NCBI RefSeq assembly: GCF_018688095.1
Contig: NZ_CP061311.1
Span: 742,861 to 806,860 of the forward strand
Reading direction: 5' to 3'
From: Polynucleobacter sp. AP-Titi-500A-B4
Lineage (GTDB): Bacteria > Pseudomonadota > Gammaproteobacteria > Burkholderiales > Burkholderiaceae
DNA length: 64,000 nucleotides
Shown: positions 1 through 8,425 of the stretch, piece after piece
Layout: every line of letters starts with the position of its first letter
Numbering within the stretch: the stretch's first letter is position 1
The notes under the pieces: model-generated
Told to the model about the DNA's origin: nothing
What the model saw: only the letters and a program-made list of their open reading frames with translations
The model's database searches: none
Translations under genes and position numbers: made by a program

Positions 1-1
1 T

Positions 2-373
2 GCGATTGCTGCCAATCTTCCCTATATGCAAGTCTATGACGATTTACGCGATGCCAATGCACGATACGCCAGCGAGCGTGATAACAAACTATCTAGGCAT
101 CTTGCGCAAAGAGGATCCTCTCCACGCAATGGCAATCATCGTAATGTCTTTCATGATTACATCTTGAGTCATGGCTTTGAATGGGTGCCGACCATGAAAG
201 TGGGTGCTGGTTGTCAGGTACACCTTAGACCTGAAGAGCTGCCAACAGGTACTTTGATCGTCAAAGTCTCAAAACATCTCACTGCAGTCATCGATGGTGT
301 GATTCATGATACGCATAACCCCTCGAGGGGTGGAAGTCGCTGCGTATATGGTTACTACATTAAGAAGGTTTAG
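2..373 (+). CDS. Hypothetical protein, 5' end outside the window
   Basis: The reading frame stays open from the left edge to the TAG at 371-373. Eight codons precede the first ATG (26) without a stop, so the gene probably starts upstream of the window; if ATG 26 is the true start it encodes 115 residues. The N-terminal part is rich in Arg, Asn and His. The C-terminal part has a hydrophobic strand-like run with the motif AVIDGVIHD, then SRGGSRCVYGYY. There is no signal peptide or membrane segment. I do not recognise the family; the C-terminal pattern vaguely recalls small proteins seen in phages, which I cannot verify. Its 3' end overlaps the convergent channel-like gene by 14 bp. Confidence 0.55.
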   Translation, partial: AIAANLPYMQVYDDLRDANARYASERDNKLSRHLAQRGSSPRNGNHRNVFHDYILSHGFEWVPTMKVGAGCQVHLRPEELPTGTLIVKVSKHLTAVIDGVIHDTHNPSRGGSRCVYGYYIKKV

Positions 374-875
374 CGTGGCTCCGGTTGTACTTTAATCTCC
401 ATGCCTTCTTGTAGGTATCGGTCATGCCAATCATGACTGAAGTTGTCCAAGCGATCGAGAACAATCCCGTAAAGGCGATAAAGAAAGCTAAGCTTTTCCA
501 GCCTGGCGGCAAGGAGTCAGAAGCAAAACCAACAGTGGTATAGCAACTACCCGCAAATATTAAAGCCTCAATGCCATTGGGAATCAGGCCGAGCCCAATC
601 AGGTAAAAAGTCCAGAGCACAATTTCAAAAATATGTACGCAGGCAATCAAGATAAATGCAACGTAGAAGTGAATAAAAACCCGATTGTATTGTCCAAGAC
701 TATGGTTGCGATCAGTCTTCTTATCGAAACGCACGATGATGTGATTGATACAACTGCCATGAAAAACCAAAATCACAATCAGAGCGATGATTCCAAAGAC
801 AACATCGGTGATGAGCGGAATCACAGGGATGCCTAGTACGGCTGTTTGTAGAACGGGTTCGGCGATATTCGTCAT
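360..875 (-). CDS. Small ion-channel-family membrane protein (Ion_trans_2-like)
   Basis: 171 residues with hydrophobic segments near residues 18-40, 68-98 and 127-150. Between the last two lies a pore-loop-like stretch with TTVGF at 113-117. This resembles the K+ channel selectivity filter TVGYG and sits between two membrane helices, as in two-TM channel subunits. The filter is not canonical: Phe replaces Tyr and Ala replaces the last Gly. A role as a K+ or other cation channel in the inner membrane is inferred from this layout. No cytoplasmic RCK/TrkA domain follows. It stands alone, convergent with the edge gene and divergent from the MFS gene. Confidence 0.65.
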   Translation of the reverse strand: MTNIAEPVLQTAVLGIPVIPLITDVVFGIIALIVILVFHGSCINHIIVRFDKKTDRNHSLGQYNRVFIHFYVAFILIACVHIFEIVLWTFYLIGLGLIPNGIEALIFAGSCYTTVGFASDSLPPGWKSLAFFIAFTGLFSIAWTTSVMIGMTDTYKKAWRLKYNRSHAKPS

Positions 876-955
876 AGTCTAGGTGGTTAGAAGGTCAGCA
901 GGAATAGGATTCAAGGGTGATAATGGCACATTGACCAGTGCGTGTAAAGTAGACC

Positions 956-2185
956 TTGAGCCAGCCATCCAATCTTTTTGAATCCCCCAAGCGAGAACGT
1001 TTTTTTCTCTTTGCGTTGGCAGGAATTCAGTTCACACATATATTGGATTTCATGATCATGATGCCTTTAGGGCCTCAGTTCATTAAAGCGCTCTCGATCA
1101 ACACCCATCAGTTTGGCTTATTGCTGTCTTCCTATACATTTGCCGCTGCGATTGCAGGTGTGTTTGCAACTTACTACGTAGACCGCTTTGAGAGACGGCA
1201 GCTGCTACTGCGTTTATATATCTGTTTTATTGTTGCCACGATCGCCTGTGGTTTTGCACCAAACTACCATTCACTTTTTATTGCCCGCGCATGTGCTGGA
1301 GCGTTCGGTGGCATCCTGGGTTCGCTGGTGCAGACCATTGTGGCTGACTCCATTCCGTTTGAGCGCCGGGGTAAAGCCTTGGGAACGGTGATGGCGGCAT
1401 TCTCTGTGTCAACGGTTGCGGGTGTGCCCTTGAGTTTGTTTTTGGCAAATCACATCGAGTCTCTTGGCTGGCGTGCGCCATTTATGTTCATTGGTTTAAT
1501 CTCGACTTTGATTCTCTATATTGGCTATCGTAATATTCCTAAGATTTCGGGGCATTTGCATCATGTGCAAGAGGGTAGTCGCTTTAGGCAGATCTATGAC
1601 ATCTTGATTGCCCATCATCATCTGCGCGCCTTCTTGTTCATGGCCTTGATTATGTTGACGGGATTCTCAGTCATTCCATACATTGCCTTGTACTTGACTG
1701 CAAACGTTGGTGTAGCTGATGCCTATATTTCATTGATCTATTTGTGTGGTGGAGTGGCGACTTTGATGAGCTCTCGATTAATCGGGCACATGGCTGATAA
1801 ATATGGGAAGGTCAAAGTCTTTCGAGTTTTAGCGATTGTGAGTTTGGTTCCGCTGATTGTGACTACCAATTTAGTACCCGTTCCATTGTGGGTTGTACTC
1901 CTCAATTCCACAGCCTTCTTTATTTTGATCTCCGGCCGCATGATTCCGGCGATGGCAATTGTGAGTCAATTGGTGGAGCCTAAAATTCGGGGCACATTCA
2001 TGAGCTTGGTGGGCTCGATTCAGATGCTGGCTTCAGGAATTGCCTCGGTATTGGCTGGGGCAGTTGTTACTATTGCTGCTGACGGTAAGATGGAGCATTA
2101 CAACCTGGTTGGGTATGGCGCAGCAGCATGTGGCTTGCTCACATTTTGGCTGGTAGGATATATCCACTCAGATGCCAAAAAGTAA
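956..2185 (+). CDS. MFS transporter (DHA1-like efflux permease)
   Basis: 409 residues with about twelve hydrophobic segments and MFS loop signatures: a DRFERRQ loop after TM2 (motif A-like), a Gly/Ala-rich TM4-5 region, and a second half-repeat with GHMADKYGKVK. The start is TTG at 956: a TAG stop lies two codons upstream and the next ATG would remove TM1. The family exports drugs, sugars or other small molecules by proton antiport in the inner membrane; the substrate cannot be read from sequence. The dienelactone hydrolase gene follows 40 bp downstream, so the two may be cotranscribed. Confidence 0.85.
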   Translation: MSQPSNLFESPKRERFFLFALAGIQFTHILDFMIMMPLGPQFIKALSINTHQFGLLLSSYTFAAAIAGVFATYYVDRFERRQLLLRLYICFIVATIACGFAPNYHSLFIARACAGAFGGILGSLVQTIVADSIPFERRGKALGTVMAAFSVSTVAGVPLSLFLANHIESLGWRAPFMFIGLISTLILYIGYRNIPKISGHLHHVQEGSRFRQIYDILIAHHHLRAFLFMALIMLTGFSVIPYIALYLTANVGVADAYISLIYLCGGVATLMSSRLIGHMADKYGKVKVFRVLAIVSLVPLIVTTNLVPVPLWVVLLNSTAFFILISGRMIPAMAIVSQLVEPKIRGTFMSLVGSIQMLASGIASVLAGAVVTIAADGKMEHYNLVGYGAAACGLLTFWLVGYIHSDAKK

Positions 2186-2225
2186 GATAACAAAATAGCA
2201 CCAGTCAAGATATAAAGGAACACAA

Positions 2226-2909
2226 ATGATCGAATACAAAAGACCCGATGGACAATCAATTAAAGGTTACTTAGCAGAGCCCGCTGATCAAGTGAATGCC
2301 CCTGGCGTGGTAGTCATACAAGAGTGGTGGGGTCTTGATAGTGAAGTCAAGGCAGTAGCTGATCGTTTGGCTAAGGCGGGTTATCGTGCACTCGTGCCAG
2401 ATTTATATCGTGGCAAATTGGCCTTAGAGGCTCAAGAGGCCGAGCATCTGATGGGCGATCTAAACTTTGGTGATGCAGCCGGTCAAGATATTCGTGGTGC
2501 TGTTCAGTATCTTAAGTCGACCGGTAGCAAAAAGGTGGCTGTCACAGGTTTCTGCATGGGTGGCGCATTGACAGTGCTCTCAGCCTGCAATGTTCCAGAG
2601 CTAGACGCTACTGTGGTTTGGTATGGCTATCCTCCTTTGGAATATGTTGATACCAAAGCCATTGCTAAGCCGATGATGGCGCACTGGGCGACGCATGATG
2701 ATTTCTTTGCAATCTCTGGGGTAGATCAGTTAGATGCGAAGTTGACTGAAGCAGGGGCGGAGCATGAGTTCTATCGCTATGATGCGAAGCATGCCTTTGC
2801 AAACCCTAAATCAGATGCACGTGGATTGCCACCATTGGCCTATAACGAGGCAGCTGCATCGCTGGCTTGGGACAGAACCATGCAGTTCTTCAAAAAGAAC
2901 TTGGCTTAA
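2226..2909 (+). CDS. Dienelactone hydrolase family protein
   Basis: 227-residue alpha/beta hydrolase of the usual dienelactone hydrolase length. The nucleophile motif GFCMGG places Cys110 in the elbow; Asp158 (THDDF) and His189 (AKHAF) complete the triad, and Glu33 in IQEWWGL is the glutamate that orients the Cys in this family. Carboxymethylenebutenolidase (EC 3.1.1.45) is the archetype, acting in chlorocatechol or hydroxyquinol breakdown. No ring-cleavage gene is adjacent, so the physiological ester or lactone is unknown. It is cytoplasmic: there is no signal peptide. AAAGGA lies just before the ATG. Confidence 0.9.
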   Translation: MIEYKRPDGQSIKGYLAEPADQVNAPGVVVIQEWWGLDSEVKAVADRLAKAGYRALVPDLYRGKLALEAQEAEHLMGDLNFGDAAGQDIRGAVQYLKSTGSKKVAVTGFCMGGALTVLSACNVPELDATVVWYGYPPLEYVDTKAIAKPMMAHWATHDDFFAISGVDQLDAKLTEAGAEHEFYRYDAKHAFANPKSDARGLPPLAYNEAAASLAWDRTMQFFKKNLA

Positions 2910-2932
2910 TTAAAAATTTAAGTGAATTTGCA

Positions 2933-3430
2933 ATGCATCTCTTTTCAGAAAACCTCGCTGTAGAAGTCTCTTCTTATTACCGTAACCTGGTCTTAGGGCA
3001 TGGTCTGACGCCTAAGGTCTTTACTTTGGTGAATGCTGATGGTGATCAATACCTCTTTTTTATTGATGACCTTCAGATGGAGCGGGCAGAGGAAGATCAA
3101 TTTCTGGCCTATATCGTTGAGCAGCATGATGCGGTGACCTATGCGCGCGGCACTTTAGTCGTCGTCGATAAGGCTCAACAATTTATTGAATTTGCCGTCG
3201 TCGATAAAGATGATGAGCAGGCGATTGTATGTTCAGCAGAACTCACCCGTGATATGGAAGATAAGCCTGTTGGTCTAACCGAGTTTGAAAAGACCCTGGT
3301 TAAACGGGAATCGATTGTCTTTGGCCACCTTTACGACTCCGTAAAACTCTCTGAAGAAAAAACGGAAGACTTTGAGAGTCTTTGGGAAGAAATGAAGCCC
3401 AAGATTTTGCATAGAAATATGGGGATCTAG
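2933..3430 (+). CDS. Conserved hypothetical protein
   Basis: 165 residues from ATG 2933; an upstream in-frame ATG at 2867 would overlap the hydrolase gene by 43 bp, so I prefer the later start. The protein is acidic, soluble and mixed alpha/beta, with many Asp/Glu residues (for example VVDKDDEQ). It has no cysteine cluster, signal peptide or recognisable motif. It lies 23 bp after the hydrolase and 9 bp before azlC, suggesting a shared transcript. I do not recognise the family and assign no function. Confidence 0.75.
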   Translation: MHLFSENLAVEVSSYYRNLVLGHGLTPKVFTLVNADGDQYLFFIDDLQMERAEEDQFLAYIVEQHDAVTYARGTLVVVDKAQQFIEFAVVDKDDEQAIVCSAELTRDMEDKPVGLTEFEKTLVKRESIVFGHLYDSVKLSEEKTEDFESLWEEMKPKILHRNMGI

Positions 3431-3439
3431 TTCAGGGGC

Positions 3440-4165
3440 ATGACTTCTCAGCAACAACAGTATTTTTTAGATGGCTTTAAAGAGATGTCGCGCTCAGGCG
3501 TGACAATCTTAACTTGGGGGTTTGTGACTGGCATTGCGATGGCCAAGTCGACTTTAACCGTTCAACAAGCTTTGGCGATGAGCCTCTTGGTTTATGCGGG
3601 ATCATCACAGTTAACAGCACTTCCACTGATTGCTGCTGGCTTACCAATATGGATGATATTAGTGACTTCATTTATGGTGAACCTGCGCTTCGTTATTTTT
3701 AGTCTCGGATTGCAAGCCCATTTTTCTCATTTACCAGCTTGGCGCAGAATCCTCTTAGGCTATTGCACAGCAGACTTTAGTTATCTTTTTTATATTCGGC
3801 GTTATCCCAAGCCTGAAACAATCCAAGAGCGTCAATCTGATCAAGAGCATCTCCGCTTACATTGGTTGATGGGTATGCAATTTTCAAACTGGCTCTTATG
3901 GCAACTGGGCTCTATTACCGGAATTCTGCTTGCAAGCCAAATTCCAAATAGTTGGGGCCTTGAATTCGCGGGGGCGATTGCTTTATTGGTCATTATTGTG
4001 CCCATGCTAGATCGAGCGGCTGCGCGGTGGGCTGCCGTTACTGCAGCTGTAGTTGCAGTAGCAACCTATGGAATGCCGTTTCGACTCAATATTGTGATAG
4101 CCATCGCAGCTGCATTAGTTGTAGGCATGATGACCGATAAATCTCCCAAAGAAAGCAGACTTTAA
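3440..4165 (+). CDS. azlC: AzlC family branched-chain amino acid exporter, large subunit
   Basis: 241 residues, the usual AzlC/YgaZ length, strongly hydrophobic with about 5-7 membrane segments. The opening FKEMSRSGVTILTWGFVTGIAM and the segment LLVYAGSSQLTALPL are typical of the family. AzlC works with the small membrane protein AzlD to export branched-chain amino acids or analogues across the inner membrane. The stop codon overlaps the azlD start as TAATG, indicating translational coupling. The exact amino acid exported is not deducible. Confidence 0.9.
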   Translation: MTSQQQQYFLDGFKEMSRSGVTILTWGFVTGIAMAKSTLTVQQALAMSLLVYAGSSQLTALPLIAAGLPIWMILVTSFMVNLRFVIFSLGLQAHFSHLPAWRRILLGYCTADFSYLFYIRRYPKPETIQERQSDQEHLRLHWLMGMQFSNWLLWQLGSITGILLASQIPNSWGLEFAGAIALLVIIVPMLDRAAARWAAVTAAVVAVATYGMPFRLNIVIAIAAALVVGMMTDKSPKESRL

Positions 4166-4503
4166 TGCAGATCGATTGGAATATTTATTTACTCATCATT
4201 GGCATGACTCTGGTTACCGCCTGGTCTCGCAGTTTCTTTCTAATTTTGGGTGAGCGCGTGAAAGTTTCTGACTGGATTCTTGAGGCAATTCGTTTTGCGC
4301 CAATGGCGGCGATGGTTGCTATTTTGGCTCCTGAAATTTTCCTACCCGCAAGTGCAACTAGCGTGACCCAATTTGATTTGAGCCTTCCTAATATTTGGGG
4401 TGGATTGGCTGCCTTCGTTGCTTTCTACCTTAGTCGAAAAATGATCATTACCTTGCTTGTTGGGATGACCGTTTTTACGATTGCCAGATTCTGGCTTGGA
4501 TAG
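4165..4503 (+). CDS. azlD: AzlD family branched-chain amino acid exporter, small subunit
   Basis: 112 residues with four hydrophobic segments, matching AzlD/YgaH size. It contains a conserved Thr-Arg-like opening (TAWSRSFFLILGERVKV) and LEAIRFAPMAAMVAILAPEIF. It is the small partner of AzlC in the inner-membrane exporter. Its ATG shares bases with the azlC stop. Downstream, 7-bp inverted arms (4501-4507 and 4545-4551) flank a loop too long for a good terminator; the minus-strand tRNA-Leu follows. Confidence 0.88.
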   Translation: MQIDWNIYLLIIGMTLVTAWSRSFFLILGERVKVSDWILEAIRFAPMAAMVAILAPEIFLPASATSVTQFDLSLPNIWGGLAAFVAFYLSRKMIITLLVGMTVFTIARFWLG

Positions 4504-4562
4504 ACCTGATTCAGACTTGTAAATCGGCTTTTTGACCCCATATAAGGTCTATTGAGAGTGTT

Positions 4563-4649
4563 TGGTGCCCAGGAAGGGACTCGAACCCCCACAACCTTAC
4601 GATCGCCAGCACCTGAAGCTGGTGCGTCTACCAATTTCGCCACCTGGGC
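4563..4649 (-). tRNA. tRNA-Leu (anticodon CAG)
   Basis: On the minus strand the sequence folds as a class II tRNA of 84 nt plus encoded CCA (complement of 4563-4565). The acceptor stem GCCCAGG pairs with CCTGGGC (4567-4573). The D arm carries GGTAGACGC. The anticodon stem CCAGC/GCTGG encloses TTCAGGT, with anticodon CAG at complement 4613-4615. A long variable arm of leucine type follows, then the T loop TTCGAGT. It decodes CUG codons. It lies between azlD and rnr, opposite to both. Confidence 0.97.
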
Positions 4650-4657
4650 ATGCCTCT

Positions 4658-4663
4658 ATTATA
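4658..4663 (-). promoter_or_regulatory. Probable -10 element of the tRNA-Leu promoter
   Basis: The complement of these six bases is a perfect TATAAT, ending 8 nt before the mature 5' end of tRNA-Leu. Transcription would start very near the mature end, leaving a very short leader. No good -35 at 16-18 bp spacing was found; a TTGAAA lies about 23 bp upstream, which is too far. Confidence 0.4.
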
Positions 4664-4806
4664 GAGGGATAGGCGTTTTTAGGCTTTTTCAACCCCATTT
4701 TGGCTTTTTCCCTTCAGACTTGGTGGTTTGATACAGTAGCCTTATTCATAACAAAAATAGATATCAGTAGATATATAAATAGGGCATGTATTGCCGAAGG
4801 AATTAA

Positions 4807-7197
4807 ATGCGTAAAGCAAAAGACTTGATGCCCCGTGAGGCTGATCGTTTAGGTACGATTCAAGGGCACCGAGATGGATTTGGGTTTGTTATTCCTGATG
4901 ATGGTGGTGAAGATATTTTTCTCTCTGAACGAGAAATGTCCCGCGTCATGCACGGCGATAGAGTCAATGTCAGGGTATTAGGAACTGATCGACGTGGTCG
5001 CCCAGAAGGGCAGATTGTTGAAGTTGTTCTACACGCCAACAAGGTCGTCATCGGTCGCCTCTTAAATGAAAACGGTGTTTTGATTGTTGCGCCTGAAGAT
5101 AAGCGTATTGGTCATGACATTCTCATTCCACCTAAAGGCCAAGGACAAGCAAAGTTAGGTCAAGTGGTTAGTGTTGAAATCATTGATTACCCAGATAGCT
5201 ATCGTCAAGCAGTTGGACGTGTTGTTGAGGTCTTGGGTGAGATCGATGATCCTGGTATGGAAATCGAAATCGCGGTACGCAAGTACGGTGTGCCCCATGA
5301 ATTCTCTGCTGCTGCAATGAAAGAAGCCGCAGCATTGCCTGATACTGTTCAGCAAGAAGATTTAGAGGGTCGAGTAGATCTACGCGATGTACCGCTAGTC
5401 ACGATTGACGGTGCCGATGCTAGAGACTTCGATGATGCGGTCTATTGTGAGCCAGTGATGTACGGCAAAACAAAAGCATGGCGCCTGATTGTGGCGATTG
5501 CGGACGTATCGCACTACGTTAAACCAGGTCATCCCCTAGATGATGAGGGCTTGTTGCGTGCAACCTCGGTGTATTTCCCAAGACGGGTAATCCCAATGTT
5601 GCCGGAGAAGATTTCGAATGGTCTTTGCTCGCTGAATCCCAATGTTGATCGCCTCTGTATGGTGTGTGATTCTGTAGTCGATAACAATGGCATTGTCTTG
5701 GCATACCAGTTTTACCCAGCGGTCATGCATTCTGCACAACGCTTCACCTACGATACGGTTTGGGAAATTCTCTCGAACAGTAAGGGTCCTGAAGCGGCAC
5801 GCTTTGCTCAGTTCCGCCCACTGCTAACCAACCTGTATTCCTTATACAAGATTCTCTTGTCTGCTCGTGAGAAGCGGGGCGCCATTGAATTTGAAACAAC
5901 AGAAACTCAAATTATTAGTAATGAGCTTGGCAAGATTCTCCGGATCGAGCCACGCCTGCGTAATGATGCTCATCGTTTAATCGAAGAGTGCATGTTGACA
6001 GCCAACGTCTGTGCAGCTGACTTTATTGATAAGAACAAGCATCTGAGCCTATACCGTGTCCACGGTGAGCCTTCTGAAGAGAAGCTCGTTACGCTACGCC
6101 AAGTATTAAGAACCTCTGGCTTATCCCTGGGTGGTGGTGAGAAACCAAAGCCCCGTGATTTTGCAAAGTTGATGCGCGAGATTAAAGACCGACCAGATGC
6201 CAATATGTTGCAATCAGTGGTTCTGCGTTCAATGCAGCAAGCGATGTATCAGCCAGATAACGAAGGTCACTTTGGCTTGGCATATCCAGCGTATTCTCAT
6301 TTCACCAGTCCGATTCGTCGCTATCCAGATTTATTGACACACCGTGTAATCAAGTCGATCTTGCAGAAGAAGCCCTACACACCTGTTCTGCCACCAAAAG
6401 TTCCTCTCAATCTGACTTTGCCACGCAAAGGTAAGGGCAGGGAGAACGCCGTCAATGCCAAGAAATCACAAAACGATGCCAAAGCTCCAGCTAAGGGCGC
6501 CAAGCTACCAAAAGGTGCTAATGCTGCATTACCCATCTGGGGTCAGTTAGGGGTTCACTGCTCCTCCAATGAGCGTCGTGCTGATGAGGCATCTCGTGAT
6601 GTAGAAGCCTGGCTCAAGTGCTATTACATGCGTGATCACCTCGGCCAGGAATATGCAGGCACCGTCACTGGTGTTGCCAACTTTGGATTATTTATTCAGC
6701 TAGAGAATCTCTTCGTTGAGGGTATGGTTCACGTTACTGAATTGGGTGGTGATTACTTCCAATACGATGAAGCCCGTCAAGAGTTGCGCGGTGAGCGTAC
6801 CGGGATTCGCTATCGCTTAGGTGATCGTATGCATGTCTTGGTTAGTCGTGTCGACTTAGATGCGCGCAAGATTGAATTTAGCCTCCTCAAGAGCTCTATT
6901 GCTGAGGGTGGCGGATCATCTACTCGCCGTCAGTTATTGCTAGCTGCTGATACCGGTAGACCAAATAAAAAGGCTGCACCCAATAAGAGTAGACCTGCTC
7001 ACAAAGCACCCCAAAAACCTAGCGGCATCAATGTGAATGCAGCAAAGTCTGCTGGTACTTTAGGTGCTACTCAATCCAAGAGCAAGGCCAGTCGTAAAAA
7101 TGGTAAAGCAGGTAAGCCAGGCAAACCCGGCAGATCCGTTGGCAAGCCAGCTGGCACAAAACCGCCAGTGCGCAATACCAAAGCTAGACGAAAATAA
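4807..7197 (+). CDS. rnr: Ribonuclease R
   Basis: 796 residues. It is a 3'-to-5' exoribonuclease of the RNase II/R family that degrades structured RNA and acts in RNA quality control. Visible in order: cold-shock/OB domains from residue 15, then the RNB catalytic domain with the acidic cluster IDGADARDFDD at 200-210 (Mg2+-binding aspartates). An S1 domain follows (about 617-700, starting GTVTGVANFGLF), then a Lys/Arg/Gly/Pro-rich tail (about 700-796). Two departures from the E. coli enzyme: the N-terminal helix-turn-helix region of roughly 70 residues is absent (TAA directly before ATG 4807 excludes extension), and a basic low-complexity insert lies near residues 525-578. AAGGAAT supplies the ribosome site; rlmB follows at 36 bp. 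Confidence 0.96.
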   Translation: MRKAKDLMPREADRLGTIQGHRDGFGFVIPDDGGEDIFLSEREMSRVMHGDRVNVRVLGTDRRGRPEGQIVEVVLHANKVVIGRLLNENGVLIVAPEDKRIGHDILIPPKGQGQAKLGQVVSVEIIDYPDSYRQAVGRVVEVLGEIDDPGMEIEIAVRKYGVPHEFSAAAMKEAAALPDTVQQEDLEGRVDLRDVPLVTIDGADARDFDDAVYCEPVMYGKTKAWRLIVAIADVSHYVKPGHPLDDEGLLRATSVYFPRRVIPMLPEKISNGLCSLNPNVDRLCMVCDSVVDNNGIVLAYQFYPAVMHSAQRFTYDTVWEILSNSKGPEAARFAQFRPLLTNLYSLYKILLSAREKRGAIEFETTETQIISNELGKILRIEPRLRNDAHRLIEECMLTANVCAADFIDKNKHLSLYRVHGEPSEEKLVTLRQVLRTSGLSLGGGEKPKPRDFAKLMREIKDRPDANMLQSVVLRSMQQAMYQPDNEGHFGLAYPAYSHFTSPIRRYPDLLTHRVIKSILQKKPYTPVLPPKVPLNLTLPRKGKGRENAVNAKKSQNDAKAPAKGAKLPKGANAALPIWGQLGVHCSSNERRADEASRDVEAWLKCYYMRDHLGQEYAGTVTGVANFGLFIQLENLFVEGMVHVTELGGDYFQYDEARQELRGERTGIRYRLGDRMHVLVSRVDLDARKIEFSLLKSSIAEGGGSSTRRQLLLAADTGRPNKKAAPNKSRPAHKAPQKPSGINVNAAKSAGTLGATQSKSKASRKNGKAGKPGKPGRSVGKPAGTKPPVRNTKARRK

Positions 7198-7233
7198 AAA
7201 GTAAATAAAGAGCAAAAAAAGTAAATACAAAAG

Positions 7234-7989
7234 ATGAAACAAATATTAGTTGGATTTCATGCAGTTCAAGCGCGCTTACGCGTTGATCCTGATAGCCTGA
7301 AATCGGTTTACTTCGATCCAAGTCGTCGTGATCGACGCATGGGGGATTTTCTAAAGCAAGCAGAAGAAATTTTGGGCGAACGCTTGCATGCTGCAGATGC
7401 AGAGCGCCTACAAAAACTGACTGGCCATGATCGTCACCAAGGTGTTGTTGCCTTGGCTGAAAAGATGACCATCGCCCGCACGATCACTGAAGTCATTGAA
7501 GATGTCGAGGGCGCAAAAGAGAAGCCATTGTTCTTAGTACTTGATGGAGTCACTGATCCCCATAACTTTGGGGCCTGCCTTCGTGTAGCCGATGGTGCAG
7601 GAGTAGATGCTGTCGTGATTCCGAAGGATCGCTCAGCCTCAATCAATGCTACCGTCAGCAAAGTTTCTAGTGGCGCCTCTGAAGTTATGCCAGTCATTAC
7701 TGTTACCAATCTTGTACGGAGTATGAAAGAGATGCAAGAAGCGGGTGTGTGGCTGATTGGTACTGACGATGAAGCTACAAAATCAATTTATGACATTGAT
7801 CTCACGGGCTCTATTGCTATCGTAATGGGTGCTGAGGGCGAGGGCATGCGTCGCTTGACGAAAGAAACCTGTGATGAGCTCGTGCGCATCCCGATGCAGG
7901 GCGTGGTATCGAGCTTGAATGTGTCAGTTGCCAGTGGCGTATGCCTGTATGAGGCATTAAGACAGCGCCTTGCTAAAACTAAAAAATAA
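7234..7989 (+). CDS. rlmB: 23S rRNA (guanosine-2'-O-)-methyltransferase RlmB
   Basis: 251 residues, SPOUT/TrmH family. RlmB methylates the 2'-O of G2251 in 23S rRNA with S-adenosylmethionine. An N-terminal substrate-binding domain is followed by the trefoil-knot catalytic domain. Its three signatures are visible: LDGVTDPHNFGACLRVAD, the VMGAEGEGMRRL loop, and IPMQGVVSSLNVSVASGV near the C terminus. It lies 36 bp after rnr, the usual rnr-rlmB pairing in proteobacteria, and probably shares its transcript. Confidence 0.96.
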   Translation: MKQILVGFHAVQARLRVDPDSLKSVYFDPSRRDRRMGDFLKQAEEILGERLHAADAERLQKLTGHDRHQGVVALAEKMTIARTITEVIEDVEGAKEKPLFLVLDGVTDPHNFGACLRVADGAGVDAVVIPKDRSASINATVSKVSSGASEVMPVITVTNLVRSMKEMQEAGVWLIGTDDEATKSIYDIDLTGSIAIVMGAEGEGMRRLTKETCDELVRIPMQGVVSSLNVSVASGVCLYEALRQRLAKTKK

Positions 7990-8028
7990 GCCTAAGCTGG
8001 GATAAGTAAAACAATCAAAGGGGTTTAT

Positions 8029-8214
8029 ATGAAATGCAATATTGGTCACACTGATCGCGTTCTTCGTATGACTGTTGGCGTCACCCTGATGGGTCTAGCA
8101 GCCTTTGGAATTACTGGCCCCTGGGCTTGGATTGGGGTCATTCCTTTGTTAACAGGAATGGTTGGGTATTGTGGGGCTTATAGCTTGCTAGGTATCAACA
8201 CTGCGAAGAAGTAG
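8029..8214 (+). CDS. DUF2892 family small inner-membrane protein
   Basis: 61 residues. MKCNIGHTDRVLRMTVGV followed by two hydrophobic segments (about 14-32 and 35-53) is the signature of DUF2892/YgaP-like transmembrane domains. C-terminal GYCGAYSLLGINT is also typical. The molecular function of stand-alone members is not established; in YgaP the domain anchors a rhodanese. AAAGGGG lies 8 nt before the ATG. It is 39 bp after rlmB and followed by a terminator-like hairpin. Confidence 0.88.
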   Translation: MKCNIGHTDRVLRMTVGVTLMGLAAFGITGPWAWIGVIPLLTGMVGYCGAYSLLGINTAKK

Positions 8215-8235
8215 AGATACCACACCCTTGCTACC

Positions 8236-8262
8236 AAGCCATACTACCGGGTGGCTTTATTT
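8236..8262 (+). terminator. Probable rho-independent terminator
   Basis: AAGCCA (8236-8241) pairs with TGGCTT (8252-8257) around a 10-nt loop, followed by the T-rich TATTT. It would end the rnr-rlmB-DUF2892 transcript. The rest of the 211-bp gap to the next gene holds an inverted repeat CTACCC (8315-8320) / GGGTAG (8348-8353) that could be an operator for the downstream gene; nothing else is evident. Confidence 0.5.
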
Positions 8263-8425
8263 ATCGCCTACAGTCTTCTTTCGGCCATTAAGCGACCATC
8301 ATTAGTTTTTTGTACTACCCCTTCCGCCAAGTCAATTGGTATTAAAAGGGTAGATTTATTTCTGATTTTGAGTAATATAAACCCATCATCTCGAATATGA
8401 CATAACCTTCTTACGGGAGAGTGAA

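Noticed and set aside
4501..4551. Inverted repeat TAGACCT/AGGTCTA after azlD as a terminator
   Set aside because: The arms are separated by 37 nt and no T-run follows; a functional terminator is unlikely.
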